Positions 34,378-48,746 of a DNA stretch of 64,000 bases are shown one piece after another. The notes under the pieces were generated by a model. That model did not search any database. It saw only the letters and a list, made by a program, of their open reading frames with translations, and was not told where the DNA came from. How positions within the stretch are numbered: the stretch's first letter is position 1; every line of letters begins with the position of its first letter. The translations under genes were made by a program, and so were the position numbers. Source of the DNA: Thinopyrum elongatum (Eukaryota; Streptophyta; Magnoliopsida; Poales; Poaceae); contig CM022298.1 of assembly GCA_011799875.1 (NCBI GenBank), positions 727,538,181-727,602,180 on the forward strand. Direction: 5' to 3'.

Positions 34378-37300
34378 CTAACATCTGATGTCAAGTTCCA
34401 CATGGTATTCTCCGGCTGGATTGATGACGTGGTCAAGAAAGAATCCAGCCAATTCCTCTTGAATTGCCTTTAAGCGATCTTGTGGTAGGAGTTCATCCCG
34501 CATCTGCCAAATCTAATTTGAAGAAGGGGGTCAATACATATATATGAATGAAACTCAACACAAATGATGGTAATAAAATAAAATTGTGAATATTATTGCT
34601 TACGCACTTCATATTGTTTTTCAGAGTAGCCCCGCTTAGAGGTCGTTGCGTTGTAGATGTACTCGCAAACGTAGTATCCACAAAAATTATTCCCGTCTTC
34701 CTGCCACAACCACTTTACGAGAAATAGAGGTCAATCAAACTGATAATCAAGCATTATAAATGGTATTGATGAAACTAGCTAGAATCAATGGGAGATGCGC
34801 GGAACTAGCTAGTAGTACTTACTTTCGGGTGTGTAAATCGCAGATCCCCCGGCAGTCCCGGAACTTCTGCGGCGAACACTTTCCAAACCCTGCGAGACAA
34901 AGAAAATAATTACTTGATATCAGGAAATGAACAAAGTTGCCGATATGGTGCGATAATGATCGATTGAACTTACTTCTTGAGCATTTCAGTCATGGCCGCA
35001 TACTCCTTGGGATCTTTTCGTTTTGAGTCTAAGACGGTTACTAGTCCCTGCTCAAGCTTAATCTCTAGGAGAATAAAGTGGAAGCTGCACACGCATGCAT
35101 AACTCATCAATTATATTACTATAACCTCGAGTAATAATGGAAACCGAATATCCAGAAGACAGTAACACTCACTTGAAGTTGTAAGGAAAGAGTATTTTAT
35201 CTTTGTTTTGATTTTTAAGCAACGATTGTAGCAAGTTGGCCTCGGTTTCTTTCGGATTATATTTAACCGTCCATTGTTCTATGAGATTTGTGTTAATGAA
35301 CCCAATATCATAGATTTGTGCATTTCTGCATTCGACGATCTTCAATCTGCATAATATAGTGAGGATAATTATATATACATGTAATGAAAGAGCTGAGCTA
35401 TATATAGAGACTTAATTACAGAAGTATAGTACTTACAGACAGTAGCAAGTGATGATTATTTTATCGAGGTCCTTTTGATTGAAAAACTGGAAGAACTCCT
35501 CAAATGGAACAGACAACAGATCAATTCCAACGAGGTCGTGCTCCTCTTTAACTCTCAGCGTCAAAATATCCTTCCCAGACTTGCAGGTGTCCATGTACCA
35601 CTTATGGAATCTTCGCATCATCGTTGTTAGAGGAGGATCACCAGGTCTGACGAGAGGCTTCCCGTACTGGTATTTGTGTTCGTCCACCTCCATTGTATCA
35701 AAATGTGCATCGTCGGGCAGGTAATCACCAGGATTGGTACCGGGCAGCATCCCCGGCAGATTTGCGACGATATCGCTAGACACCTTGAGCGGGGGGCACG
35801 ATTGGTTTGCCTGTTCGCCGAGCTGGGGAATTTTGTTCCCACTTCTTCGTTCTTGTAACCTTTTGTCAGTTGAAGTAGTTCCCGACTGGCGCGCTCCTTC
35901 CACTGCCTTTTTAAGAGCGCGGACATGGTTGTCATCCGGCGGAGGCGGTGGTGGTCGCTTCAGGTTCTTCACAGTGCGCTTCAATTTCACAGGATCCATC
36001 TTCTCCTCCGGAGGTGGATTTTTCTTTGCAAAAAAGTCCCTCACTTGGGCTTTACAGATCTCCGCATTTTCCTCGTCGGTCATCTCGTATGGTAACTTCT
36101 CTAGAGGCGTGAGAGTCGGACCGAATCTGTATTGCCTCCCGCCTCTGGCTGTACTGCTAGACGCCGGAGCAGTCGGAGTGGCTGCGGCTGTCTTCCTTTG
36201 TTGCTTACGAGGCGGAGAAGGAGGCGGAGTGCTACGACGCGCCGGAGCAGCCGGAGCGGTGGCGGCTGTCTTCCGCTGTTGCTGACGAGGCGGAGAAGGA
36301 GGCGGGCTTCCCGGACGCGCCGGCGCAGGCGGAGAAGGAGGCGGAGTGCCACAACGCGCTGAAGCAGCCGGAGAAGGAGGCGGAGTGCCCTGATCACTCG
36401 CCAGAGGAGGAGGCGGAGGAGGAGGCGGAGTGCCCTGACTCGCCGGAGGAGGAGGCGGAGGCGTCCAGTTCGGAAGGTTGATGAGCTCCTTCCGCCATAG
36501 ACATGGAGTCTTCAGAGCAAGACCCAGCTGAGTCTCCCCTTCACCGGTAGGGTGGTCAAGCTGGAGCTCCTCAAATCCCTCCGTTATTTCAACGACCATC
36601 ACAACAGCATAGCCTTCTGGAATCGGAAGGTAGTGAAAAGTTGCGCCGGGTTGACGAGGTGTAACAGAGCCGACAGCCACCTTGACTTTGAGGTGCTGCC
36701 ATTGCGTCATAAGGTGGCAATCTTGAGCCTCCGTGATAGCATCCACGGGGTAGCTGGGAGCCGTGAAGTCAGGCTGCTGAAGGACCTCGGTGGAAGCCAC
36801 GCTGCTTCTCCGCTGAGATGGAGGGGTAGCTCCGGCAGGTCGCTAGCTCTGAACTAGTAGTGCTTGTTCCTCTAGCGCTCGTACCCTTGCATTCAGCGAC
36901 TGCAGTTTCGTCTGCTCCACTTTCCTCCTCCTCTCCCGGGTTTTGTAACCGCCTGCGCTGGGAAACCCAACCTTCCACGCAACGGAGCCTGCCGTGCCTC
37001 GTGTTCGTCCTGGGTGCTCTGGATTCCCGAGGGCCTGTGTGAGCTCGTCGTTCTCTCTGTCGGGAACGAACGTCCCTTCCTGCGCTGCGGCGATATACTT
37101 CTGAAGCTTCTTGACAGGTATTTCAAGTTGCTCCTTCATCCAATGGCACTTCCCTGTTTCAGGGTCCAAGGTTCCCCCAACCCCGAAGAACCAAGTCCTT
37201 GAACGGTCTGGCCAGTTCAATGTCTCTGGTTCGACCCCTTTATCAAGCAGGTCCTTCTCAGCCTTGTCCCACAACGGCCGGGCTTTGAGGTAGCCACCTG

Positions 37301-38162
37301 ACCCCGTGCGATGGTGATCCTCCTTCTTTGCAGCATTTTTCTTGTTTGTCGCTGACATCTTCTTACTCTTCTCCGATGTCTTGTGGGCCACAAATGCGGG
37401 CCAGTGATCTCTTATCTTCTCAAATCGGCCGGTGAATTCTGGAGTCTTCCCTTTGTCGACAAACGTTGATTTCAACTCATTCTTCCACCTCCTGAATAGA
37501 TCTGCCATCTTCTTAAGAGCATGAGCCTTGACCAATGGCTCTATAACTGGCTTATCCGGATCCTCCTCTGGCGGTAGGGTGAAATTTGCCTTCAGCGCGG
37601 TCCAAAGATCATCTTTCTGTCTATCGTTGACAAAAGAAACTTGAGGGTCTTCGCTCTTAGGCTTATTCCATTGGTGGAAGCTGATCGGGATCATGTCCCT
37701 AACAAGAACCCCGCACTGAGCAGAAAATGCTTCCTTGGTCCGGCTGGGTTCAATCGGTTGGCCATCGCCCTTGATTGCTGTGATTGTGAACCTTTTATCC
37801 TCGCGCAACCTTTTCTTCGGGCCTCGTCTCGTTACCGAAGTTTGGCTCGATCCGGAGGGCTAGAAAAGAAGAAAGAAGAGAGTTAATATGTGTACATACC
37901 AAAACAATTAATGCATCAATTAGCTAGTCAGCACAGGCTTAATTAATATATATACCTCGCCGGACTTTGCAACAGCTCCTTCCTCCGTTTGCTCATCGGA
38001 GCCATCATAATCATGTCCTTCCACCTCCATTGTTCGATCACCGGAGCCTGCTTCACCCTCTCCTTCCAGACCATCGGTGTCGTTGAGATACGACAAGATA
38101 TCACCTGCGCCGAGGATTATGTCCCCCAACAACTGTTCTGCTTCGATGTCTCGGTTCTCCAT
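34378..38162 (-). pseudogene. CACTA accessory gene with PF03004-like region and ULP1/C48 protease domain
   Basis: My exon model, in transcript order: 38162-37956 (MENRDIEAEQLL), 37859-35437, 35346-35173, 35084-34974, 34889-34823, 34700-34608, 34512-34378 (ends ELDIRC, TAG). All junctions have GT-AG signals and keep phase, using donor gtgcgt at 34607. The large exon starts RRGPKKRLRED and carries a Transposase_24-like part (QCGVLVRDMIPIS, GSGGY). It is cut by one in-frame TAG at 36843-36845, then continues (SQRRSSVASTEV) into a DUF8039-like stretch and proline-rich repeats (~36100-36470). The last exons form a ULP1 cysteine protease: His in FHFILLEI, Asp in VLDS, Cys in NNFCGYYVC. ULP1 domains are common passengers of plant CACTA and MULE elements and may remove SUMO. 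The amber makes a full product unlikely. Confidence 0.75.
36095..36470 (-). repeat. Proline/serine-rich coding repeats (ggcggagaaggaggcgg)
   Basis: Within the large exon of the ULP1-type gene, ~45-70 base units encode TPPPSPP..AP-type linker repeats on the minus strand. They explain several spurious Arg-rich frames on both strands. Unit number probably varies between element copies. Confidence 0.8.
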
Positions 38163-38266
38163 AGTTTCTGCAAATATTACAACATGGCAATTAATATACA
38201 AACATGATAGATGGATATATTAGTGCAAACTGTACCGCCTCTCTCATGAATGTCCGACGTCCGGAC

Positions 38267-38768
38267 CGACAAGGGATTTGACAAAATGACGCCATTCTGG
38301 ATGTGCAGAAAATGGTCCATATTTTTCCTGATCTCATCTACCCTTCTATATGTCACGTTGTCTAGTGTCAAAGAATTCAAGAAAACCATGACTTCATCAT
38401 TAGCCGGAAATGACAGGCGTATAATGGTACGAAGCTCTTCAAAGTTTTTTTGGAATGGAGTTCCCGATAGAATAATTCTCTTTTTGGTACAAAGTTCAGC
38501 AAAGAGCCTTCCGAATATCACTATTTGGAAGGCCTTTGCTGAAATTCATACCAAAAGGCGAATTATTCTATCCGGAACTCCGTTCCAAAACAACTTTGAA
38601 GAGCTTCATAGCATCATACGCCTGTTACTTCTGACTAATGATGAAGCCATGGATTTCTTCAATACTTTGACAGACAACGTGACATATAGAAGAATATATA
38701 TATAGATGAGATCAGAAAAAATTGGATCAACTTGTGCACATCCATAATGGGGGCATTCTTGATAAATC
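38267..38768. repeat. Palindrome from a captured SNF2 ATPase fragment
   Basis: The left arm (38267-38519, minus sense) and right arm (38521-38768, plus sense) each encode the same protein stretch: ...RIILSGTPFQ(K/N)NFEEL... and later (D)NVTYRR. SGTPxQNN is SNF2-helicase motif III. The arms meet head to head with almost no spacer. Nucleotide identity is high but imperfect, with several substitutions and small indels. The combination resembles a gene-fragment capture followed by inverted duplication. The DRD1/CLSY-type plant remodeller family is my best guess for the source, with low certainty. A transcript would fold into a ~250 bp hairpin. Confidence 0.8.
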
Positions 38769-38770
38769 TA

Positions 38771-38925
38771 TATATGTCAAAATTCAAACTTTGACATATG
38801 ATCAAATGTTGCATCTGTCAAAATTCAAACTTTGACATATGATCAAACTTTGATATATGATCAAATGTTGCATATGTCAAAATTCAAACTTTGACATATG
38901 ATCAAACTTTGATATATGTCCACCG
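38771..38925. repeat. Tandem repeat of tgtcaaaattcaaactttga units
   Basis: Three units of tgtcaaaattcaaactttga followed by catatgatcaaa spacers start at about 38776, 38815 and 38874. The unit itself is partly palindromic (tcaaa...tttga). It follows the SNF2 palindrome directly and is repeated in the third pass at about 62625-62765. Confidence 0.8.
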
Positions 38926-38936
38926 CGATATAAAAT

Positions 38937-40010
38937 AATACATAGACTTGTTCGGGCGAGAGGGGGTTGATCGACGTCCCCCCTCATGTCGAAGTTACCG
39001 GAGTTATCTTCTAGTGGTTTGGGTGGCCTCGAGAGTTTGTCGGGTAGGGGCGGGAGGGGGTAGGAGATCGACAACGCTTTTTTTCTAGGGTTTGGGTGGC
39101 CTCGAGAGTTGGTCACCCGTTATATCGAGAGGGGGGTGAACATTTTACCTTAGTAACTTAGAAAAAAAATGTTATCGGGGAGGGGGTATATCGACCCCCC
39201 CCCCCCCCCTCATGTCAAAGTTACGGGGAGGGGTCTATATCGACAATGACATACATATGGCCACAAACATTAAAAAATGTTATCGGGGAGGGGAATATCG
39301 ACCCCCCCCCCTCATGTTGAAGTTATCGGGGAGGGGGTTATCGAGAGGGGGGTGAACATTTTACCTAGTAACTTAGAAAAAATGTTATCGGGGAGGGGTA
39401 TATCGACCCCCCCCCCCCTCTGTCAAAGTTATCTGGAGGGGCTATTCGCACACGACATAACATATAGCCAAGCCACATACATATAAAAATGTTATCGGAG
39501 AAGGGGTATTATTCGATCCCCCCCCCCCTCATGTTGAATTATCGGGGAGGGGGTTTTATATCGGAGAGGTGGGTGAACATTTTACCTTAGTAAACCTAGA
39601 AAAAAATGTTATAGGGGAGGGGGTTTATATCGACCCCCCCCCCCCCTCATGTCTAAAGTTATCGGGGAGGGGCTATATCGGACAACGACACATATAGCCA
39701 CATACTCCCTCCGTAAACTAATATAAGGGCATTTAGCTTCACACTTTTAATACTCAAAAGAAAAACACTCTTATATTAGTTAAAAGTTACATAGTGAGTG
39801 TACATATAAAAAAAATTTCTTACGGGGAAGGGGATATCGACCCTCCACCCTCATGTTAAGTTATCGGGGAGGGGGTTATCGACAACGACATACATACAAG
39901 GAAAAAAAATGTTCGGGGAGGGTATATCGCAAGACATACATACATGAAAAAAAATGAATATCCCCATTCTATAACATAACATGCCACATACATAATATAC
40001 AGGAAAAAGC
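38937..40010. repeat. Tandem array of ttatcggggaggggg(t)atatcga units, partly noisy
   Basis: Units combine aaaaaatgtt + atcggggagggggtatatcga + a C-run of 8-14 + ctcatgtc(a)aag + ttatcggggaggggctatatcga + caacgacatacatatagccaca, or alternately cgagaggggggtgaacattttacc. The repeat length is roughly 100-200 bases. Beyond ~39270 small indels appear compared with the clean stretch at 46483-46800. The runs of four and five guanines could form G-quadruplexes. Confidence 0.8.
39705..39800. mobile_element. Stowaway-type MITE, noisy copy in the array
   Basis: Equivalent to 46551-46631: the ctccctccgtaaactaatat end is intact and the far end degraded (atagtgagtgta). It sits in the tandem array at the matching position. 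Confidence 0.7.
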
Positions 40011-40236
40011 TTATGAAAAAAAAAAATACGATGACAAAAAATTAACACATGCGAACAAAAATAATACTATATGAACAAAAAAATTGCTTCTCTACTGAAC
40101 AAAAAATAATACATATTGAACATCCATATACATACATATAGCCACCATACATACATATATACATTATATATATTAGAACAAAAGAATTATCATCATATAA
40201 AATAAAAAAAAAATCCTTCATATACAAAGAGGGCGT
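40011..40236. repeat. AT-rich ataca/gaacaaaaaa repeats
   Basis: Short degenerate units of (a)tatgaacaaaaaa and catacatatagccacatac. The same tract follows the array at 46800-47040 and at the end of the window (63780-63999). No gene. Confidence 0.7.
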
Positions 40237-40540
40237 GTGCCGGGGCGGCGGGACGGCTCAAGCTTAGAGTCGGGGGAAGGAGGAGGACGTGAAGAAGGCG
40301 GGGGAAGGCGGCGGGGCGGCGAAGGGGTGGGGAAAGATGGGGGGGCGGGTTGCGGCGGCGCGCGGGGGCGGAGGACGGCGACACGGCGGCGTGGGTGGCG
40401 CCGGCCTGATCCGCGGGGCGCGCTGCGTGGTGGACGGCGACGACGGGCTGGGCGGCGGACGGCGTCGGCGTTGGGCTCGGGGCGGGAGGGGCACGGGGCG
40501 GATAGCGTGGGGGCAAGTCCCTGGCGGCATCGGGAACTGC
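40237..40540. other. GC-rich block, no supported gene
   Basis: Strongly G/C-biased (ggcggcggg units), open in several frames on both strands only because of composition. At 47056-47107 a related but shorter ggcggcggcggctc block follows the same AT tract and then switches to LARD internal DNA. It may be the 5' leader or promoter side of the ULP1-bearing CACTA. Confidence 0.5.
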
Positions 40541-41539
40541 GATTATAAACTGAAATATTTCAGCAAGTCTTGCTTTATACACGAAGTCTTGGTTCCCGGT
40601 TCTGTGAATCAAACCGGGACTAATGACCCCTTAGTCCCGGGTTTGGTGCCAACCAACCGGGAAACCAAAGGTCCCTGCTTCCAGCCGGGAACCGCATGGC
40701 CTTTTTGTCCCGGTGGTGCCAGCCAACCGGACTAAAGGGTGCTTGGTCCGCTGTTGTTGCCAAGGCAACGAGATCACCCCCGTACAAGTCACCCCTTTAG
40801 TCCCGGTTGCGGTGCTGACGTAAACATGGACAAAAAAGCCTTGTGCTGCCCGCGTCGCGCCAAAAGTTTAGTTCCCACCTCGACTAGTTGAAGAGCTCGA
40901 GAGTGGTTTATAAGCCTCTTGCGCCCACGCCACTCCTCGACACTCCCCTTTCTCAACTGCAGGCTTCGGCCTAAACTCGCACTATGTGCATGTGGCCTAC
41001 TGGGCCTTCTGCTGGCCTGAATCCTGCCCATGGTTTGGTTTCGGTTCTATTTCCGCCGTGGTGACCAGTAGCGGCCTTTTTTATTTTATTTTGGGTTTCT
41101 TTGTGCTCTTATTTATTTGTATTTGCTTCTGACTTACAACAAAATCCTTACTGTTGCTATTTTTTCATTTAATTTTAATTAAATTTTATTTTAATTTTCT
41201 ACTAATTATTAAAGTTTATTTTGTTTCTACTATTTGTTTTATTGTTGTTTCTACTGTATTGTATTTTATTTTCTTTTTTGCTTGTTTTATTTTTATAAAT
41301 TTCTTTCGTTTAATGTTTTGAACGCGAAATACTTTGATATGTTTAGTTTGTATAACATTTTATATAATTTTAGTTTCAATAATACAAAGGTGTTTAAAAA
41401 GTTTTTTTAGTTGATTCCTTTGAGCTATTAAACGTTTCATTAAAGTTGTTCCTAGTTCTTCTGTTTCTATTAGAGTTCATCAAAGTTTGTCTAGTCATTC
41501 TTTTAGTTTTATTATTTTGATATTAGAGTTTCATAAAAG

Positions 41540-42420
41540 TTGAGATGGTTACGGCAAAACTGGATGCACTTCGTGTAAGCAAAATGGACAATCTCTTCGA
41601 AGTATCGGGTTTGGACACGAAAACTCATCTGTTACAAAGGATTTTATTTTTTGAACTTATTGACTCAGAATTTTCGTGTGCTCAAAATAACCATTCACGC
41701 ACACTCATCAATTGTTCAACCCGTTTGACTTAACTATGTTATTTTTCAGCATTGATTACAGTTTTTGAGCTAAATGACCCGTGAAATTGAAAAGCACTTC
41801 AAATGAACTCTGAAGAGGTTGAAAATGAGCCTGATATCATCAGTTCACCCACCATAGCATGTGGCGATAAAAGTGAGAGGGTTACGGCAAAAAACGGATG
41901 CACTTCGTGTACAAAACTGAGACAATCTCTTTCGAAGTCAGGTTTCGACGAACAACTATCTGTACACAAAGGGTATTTCATATTGTTGAACTTATTGACT
42001 CCACACTTATTTTGTGTCAAAATGGACCATTTTAAGCAACATTTCACATTTTCAACCATTTCTGAGTCTATCTGTTATTTTTCATGTCATTTACTGATTT
42101 TTTTTAGCTAAATGACCATGAACATTGAAAAGCATTCAAATGAACTCTGAAGAGGGTTGAACATTGGCATTATATCACATTTCACCCACATAGCAGGTGC
42201 TAAAAAGTTGGAGAGGATTCACGGCCAACAATCTTGATGCACTTCCGTGTACAAAATGGGACAATCTCTTTCGACGTATCAGGGTTTCGGTGACAGAAAA
42301 CTCCCTGTTACAAAGGGATTTCATTTTTTGAACTAATTTGAAACTCCAGACTTTTTGTCGTGTCAAAATGAACCATTGCAAAAGCTACGATGCATCAACA
42401 TTTTCAACCTTCTGACATTC
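41540..42420. repeat. 334-bp tandem repeat in the CACTA (2.6 units)
   Basis: Unit starts at gttacggcaaaactggatgc (about 41545), again at ~41880 and ~42213 (degraded). Each holds gatgcacttcgtgtacaaaa, ggacaatctctttcgaagta and a poly-T-rich tail. The third unit has more indels than the first two, in line with falling sequence quality to the right. Confidence 0.8.
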
Positions 42421-42589
42421 CATCTGTATTCACTTTTTCTTCGCGGTGTCAGTGTCCTTATGCTTATTGCGCCCACGTAACCCTGGACTATGTCTTCATC
42501 ACTTAACAGGGTGCTTGGGTCAGCCTTGATTAGACGGGAGGAATTCATGAAACTTTTACAATAGTCATCTTTCAGGACATGTAGGCTCT

Positions 42590-45927
<3,338 letters not shown>

Positions 45928-46457
45928 TGCCGGTTCATCTGGTGCATTATATATAATTAATGTGTCAAAAACCATTACAAAACATCATGATAGATAAGTG
46001 ACCAAATTATAAGAAGTTCATCATCACATTAAAACCAAAGTACATACATAGTTTTCTCATTGAACAACTATACTCTTCAGAGCATCTAATTAAACCATAC
46101 ATTATTTAAAACTATGTCAAACATTTCAATGCACAACAACGATCATACTCAAACCAAGGGTAACATTGATCCAACGGCATCCTGATACCAAGCCTCGATA
46201 TTAATGGCATATTTTTCTATACTTTCAATCTTGACGCGCATTGCTCCATCTGATCTTGTGATCATCGAAGACAATCCGCCACATGCAACTCCAATATCAT
46301 CTTCTCCTCTCAATCTTTGGTGTAATTTTTCCTTCAAGTAATTGTTTTCTTCTTCAACAATTTATCCTCTTGACAATCTGTCTTGGAATTTCCGGTTGCA
46401 CATACCTCCAAGAAAAAAAATCTATGTCCACGTTGTCGGCATAATTGTCATAAACAA
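45928..46457. other. Region upstream of TNP2, no supported gene
   Basis: AT-rich, with a weak minus-strand frame (46337-46149) that could be part of a second CACTA gene but shows no motif. It ends at the N gap. Confidence 0.4.
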
Positions 46458-46482
46458 NNNNNNNNNNNNNNNNNNNNNNNNN
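46458..46482. other. Assembly gap, 25 Ns
   Basis: Twenty-five unknown bases. The left flank is CACTA DNA upstream of TNP2. The right flank begins in a C-run of the array unit also seen at 39640. A gap of fixed small size next to a C homopolymer does not give the true distance. Confidence 1.
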
Positions 46483-47107
46483 CCCCCCCCCCTCATGTCA
46501 AAGTTATCGGGGAGGGGCTATATCGACAACGACATACATATAGCCACATACTCCCTCCGTAAACTAATATAAGGGCATTTAGATCACTATTTTAGTAATC
46601 TAAACACTCTTATATTAGTTTACAGAGGGAGTACATATAAAAAAAATGTTATCGGGGAAGGGGTATATCGACCCTCCCCCCTCATGTTGAAGTTATCGGG
46701 GAGGGGGTATATCGACAACGACATACATACAAGGAAAAAAATGTTATCGGGGAGGGGGTATATCGACAACGACATACATACATGAAAAAAAATGATATCC
46801 ATCTATACATACATAGCCACATACATATATACATGGAAAAAAATGCTATGAAAAAAAATACATATATGAACAAAAAATTAATACACATATGAACAAAAAA
46901 ATACATATATGAACAAAAGAATGCTCTGAACAAAAAAATTAATACATATATGAACATCCATACATACATATAGCCACATACATACATATATACATTATAT
47001 ATATATGAACAAAAAATTCATCATATAAAATATGAAAAAAAAATCATCATATACACAGAGCCGGGGCGGCGGCGGCTCACAGCGGGGGCGGCCGGCGAGG
47101 GCGGGTT
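46483..47107. repeat. Clean piece of the GGGGAGGGGG array and AT tract
   Basis: Equivalent to about 39640-40250 with far fewer indels: array units (46483-46800), a Stowaway MITE, then gaacaaaaaa/atacatat repeats (46800-47040) and a GC-rich end (47056-47107). At ~47108 it changes abruptly to LARD internal sequence. Confidence 0.8.
46551..46631. mobile_element. Stowaway-type MITE, 81 bp
   Basis: Terminal inverted repeats CTCCCTCYGTAAACTAATAT are flanked by a TA duplication (46549-46550 and 46632-46633). The whole element is one hairpin, with an 8-12 base loop around atcactattttagt. This is the compact Stowaway (Tc1/mariner-derived) structure abundant in Triticeae. No coding capacity. Confidence 0.9.
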
Positions 47108-48746
47108 TCTTTTATATCTATGAATTGTCCTTGCAGTCATAGTTCTGACCATAATTTCTCCTTTGATTCCATTTCCCGGATATTGTTAAAATACTTGTCC
47201 TCTGGCAGATCATTTCATTCATTCACCCGTCCAACTCTCTTCCCGATTACCTTCCGCTATTTAACCCTAGTACTGATGTTACTGGGAAAGTTTATACCCC
47301 ATCCATCATTCCTAGCTGATCGGCTAATCTCTTATCCATTGCCAACTTTTAACCGTGCTAAACTGTTTTATGCCGAGCAACTTCCGACGCATTAGCGAAG
47401 CTTACGGCGATCTTCCTCATCATATCTTTACACCGAACAACAAAGCTTATTTCAGCTGTGTGCGCATCCGTGGTTCACAATAAACCTTCGCTTTATCATT
47501 CCTTTGCTTGATGCCGTCGCTGTTCGTGGCCTCTCAATAGTACCTTGACAAAATATCTGTCTGTGATCCCATCATATACTGACCTGTTTCGGATATCGTC
47601 GAAACAGTGTTGAGAATTACCAACCTTGCTCTTGATGATTTGGTGATATCCACATGACATCCTTTGACTCCTGGCAACCATAAACGGTTGTCCTTGGTTA
47701 GTCCTTGCGTTCTGAGTATAATCTGGAATTGTTTTTCGGTATCTCTGATACTTCTAAAAAAAAAAAAACCCCGCCCAAAAAATCTTTACTTGCACACCAT
47801 GTCATGCCACCTCAAAGCATGATAGTGGTATTCCAAATATCAACAAGAAACATTGGAAGCACTGCCAAATGCTTCTCGATCAAAATCCAAAACACCGTTG
47901 CATGGGAATATCATGTTCATCCCTCGCCCCTTTACTAAAGCTTTTGAAAAGTTGCGTGTCCCATCATGATTTATAATTTATGCTCTGCTTTCCTTGGACA
48001 AGATTCAACTCCCAATTCTTGTGTGTAAACACATTTTCCTTTCCATTGTTTGTGGTGTTTAAAAACCTTTTTTGTGATCTTATGATGTAAGCAGAAATAA
48101 TGCCCTGCTTATATGAAAAAAACCCTGTGCACACCAACTTCATCAGTTGAGACCCCGTACTATGGTTGTATACATCCGATAACTCACCGATGGATGAGGA
48201 AACCTTGCCCGATTGGTACCTTCCTCGTTCAACGAGCGAGGAATATGTTCTACTTCAATGTCCCTTCCGCCCTTTGGTACCCGAATGATGTTTGCCAATA
48301 TAGCTTGACAAGCTATCTTCTGCATTGCCTATTGTGTGAACCGATGATGTCACACTGTCCTCCCTAACGCATCGATCGACACTCACCACAGTTCCACAAG
48401 GATCGGAACTGACTCTTCTGTACAACTTGATTCCGAAGTTTCCTATGATCTGGCTTTGTTGTGTTGTCAGAGCCACCCCTCGAGAGATGATCTATCCTGT
48501 ACCCTGAACCCTTTTCTGCTTTTGGTTCATGGTATCATCGATATTCATTCGCCCCTGAACTTCTTATCGTAGCTTCATACTTACTCTCGATGTATTCCGA
48601 AGTTTCAAACTCGAAACGGAGATTCTTTCGGCACCTTCTCTGAAGAATCTGCTAATAAATTTTGACCCGACAAAGGTCCGTTCTCCAGAAGTCCACCTCT
48701 TACTTCCCCTTTAATCTAGGGACGGATTCTTGTAGTGGAGGAGATT
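47108..48746 (+). other. LARD internal domain, right half, third pass
   Basis: Equivalent to 8744-10332, ending tagtggaggagattt before the 3' LTR. A run of A plus ccccgcccaaaaaa (47757-47782) replaces the ordinary tctaacccaatc of the other copies. Confidence 0.8.

Larger units (their letters stand above)
33808..40540 (-). mobile_element. CACTA (Caspar-like) carrying a ULP1-type gene
   Basis: The left terminus is cactagtagaaaaaggccc, followed by gtcccggttc / gaaccgggac palindromic subterminal repeats (33830-34010). The gene at 34378-38162 reads toward this end, so this is the 3' side of the element. Further right lie the SNF2 palindrome, tandem arrays and a GC-rich block. No matching right terminus is found: near 40550-40590 the sequence passes into another CACTA's subterminal repeats. 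The family name Caspar-like is an inference from terminal motif and gene content. Confidence 0.7.

Noticed and set aside
38937..40010. CRISPR-like array of regular repeats
   Set aside because: The repeats have no unique spacers of constant length, the context is a plant CACTA element, and the units are simple tandem DNA.
40193..40735. Proline/Arg-rich frames in the GC block as a host gene
   Set aside because: Composition alone explains them. There is no domain, no splice pattern and no conserved copy.
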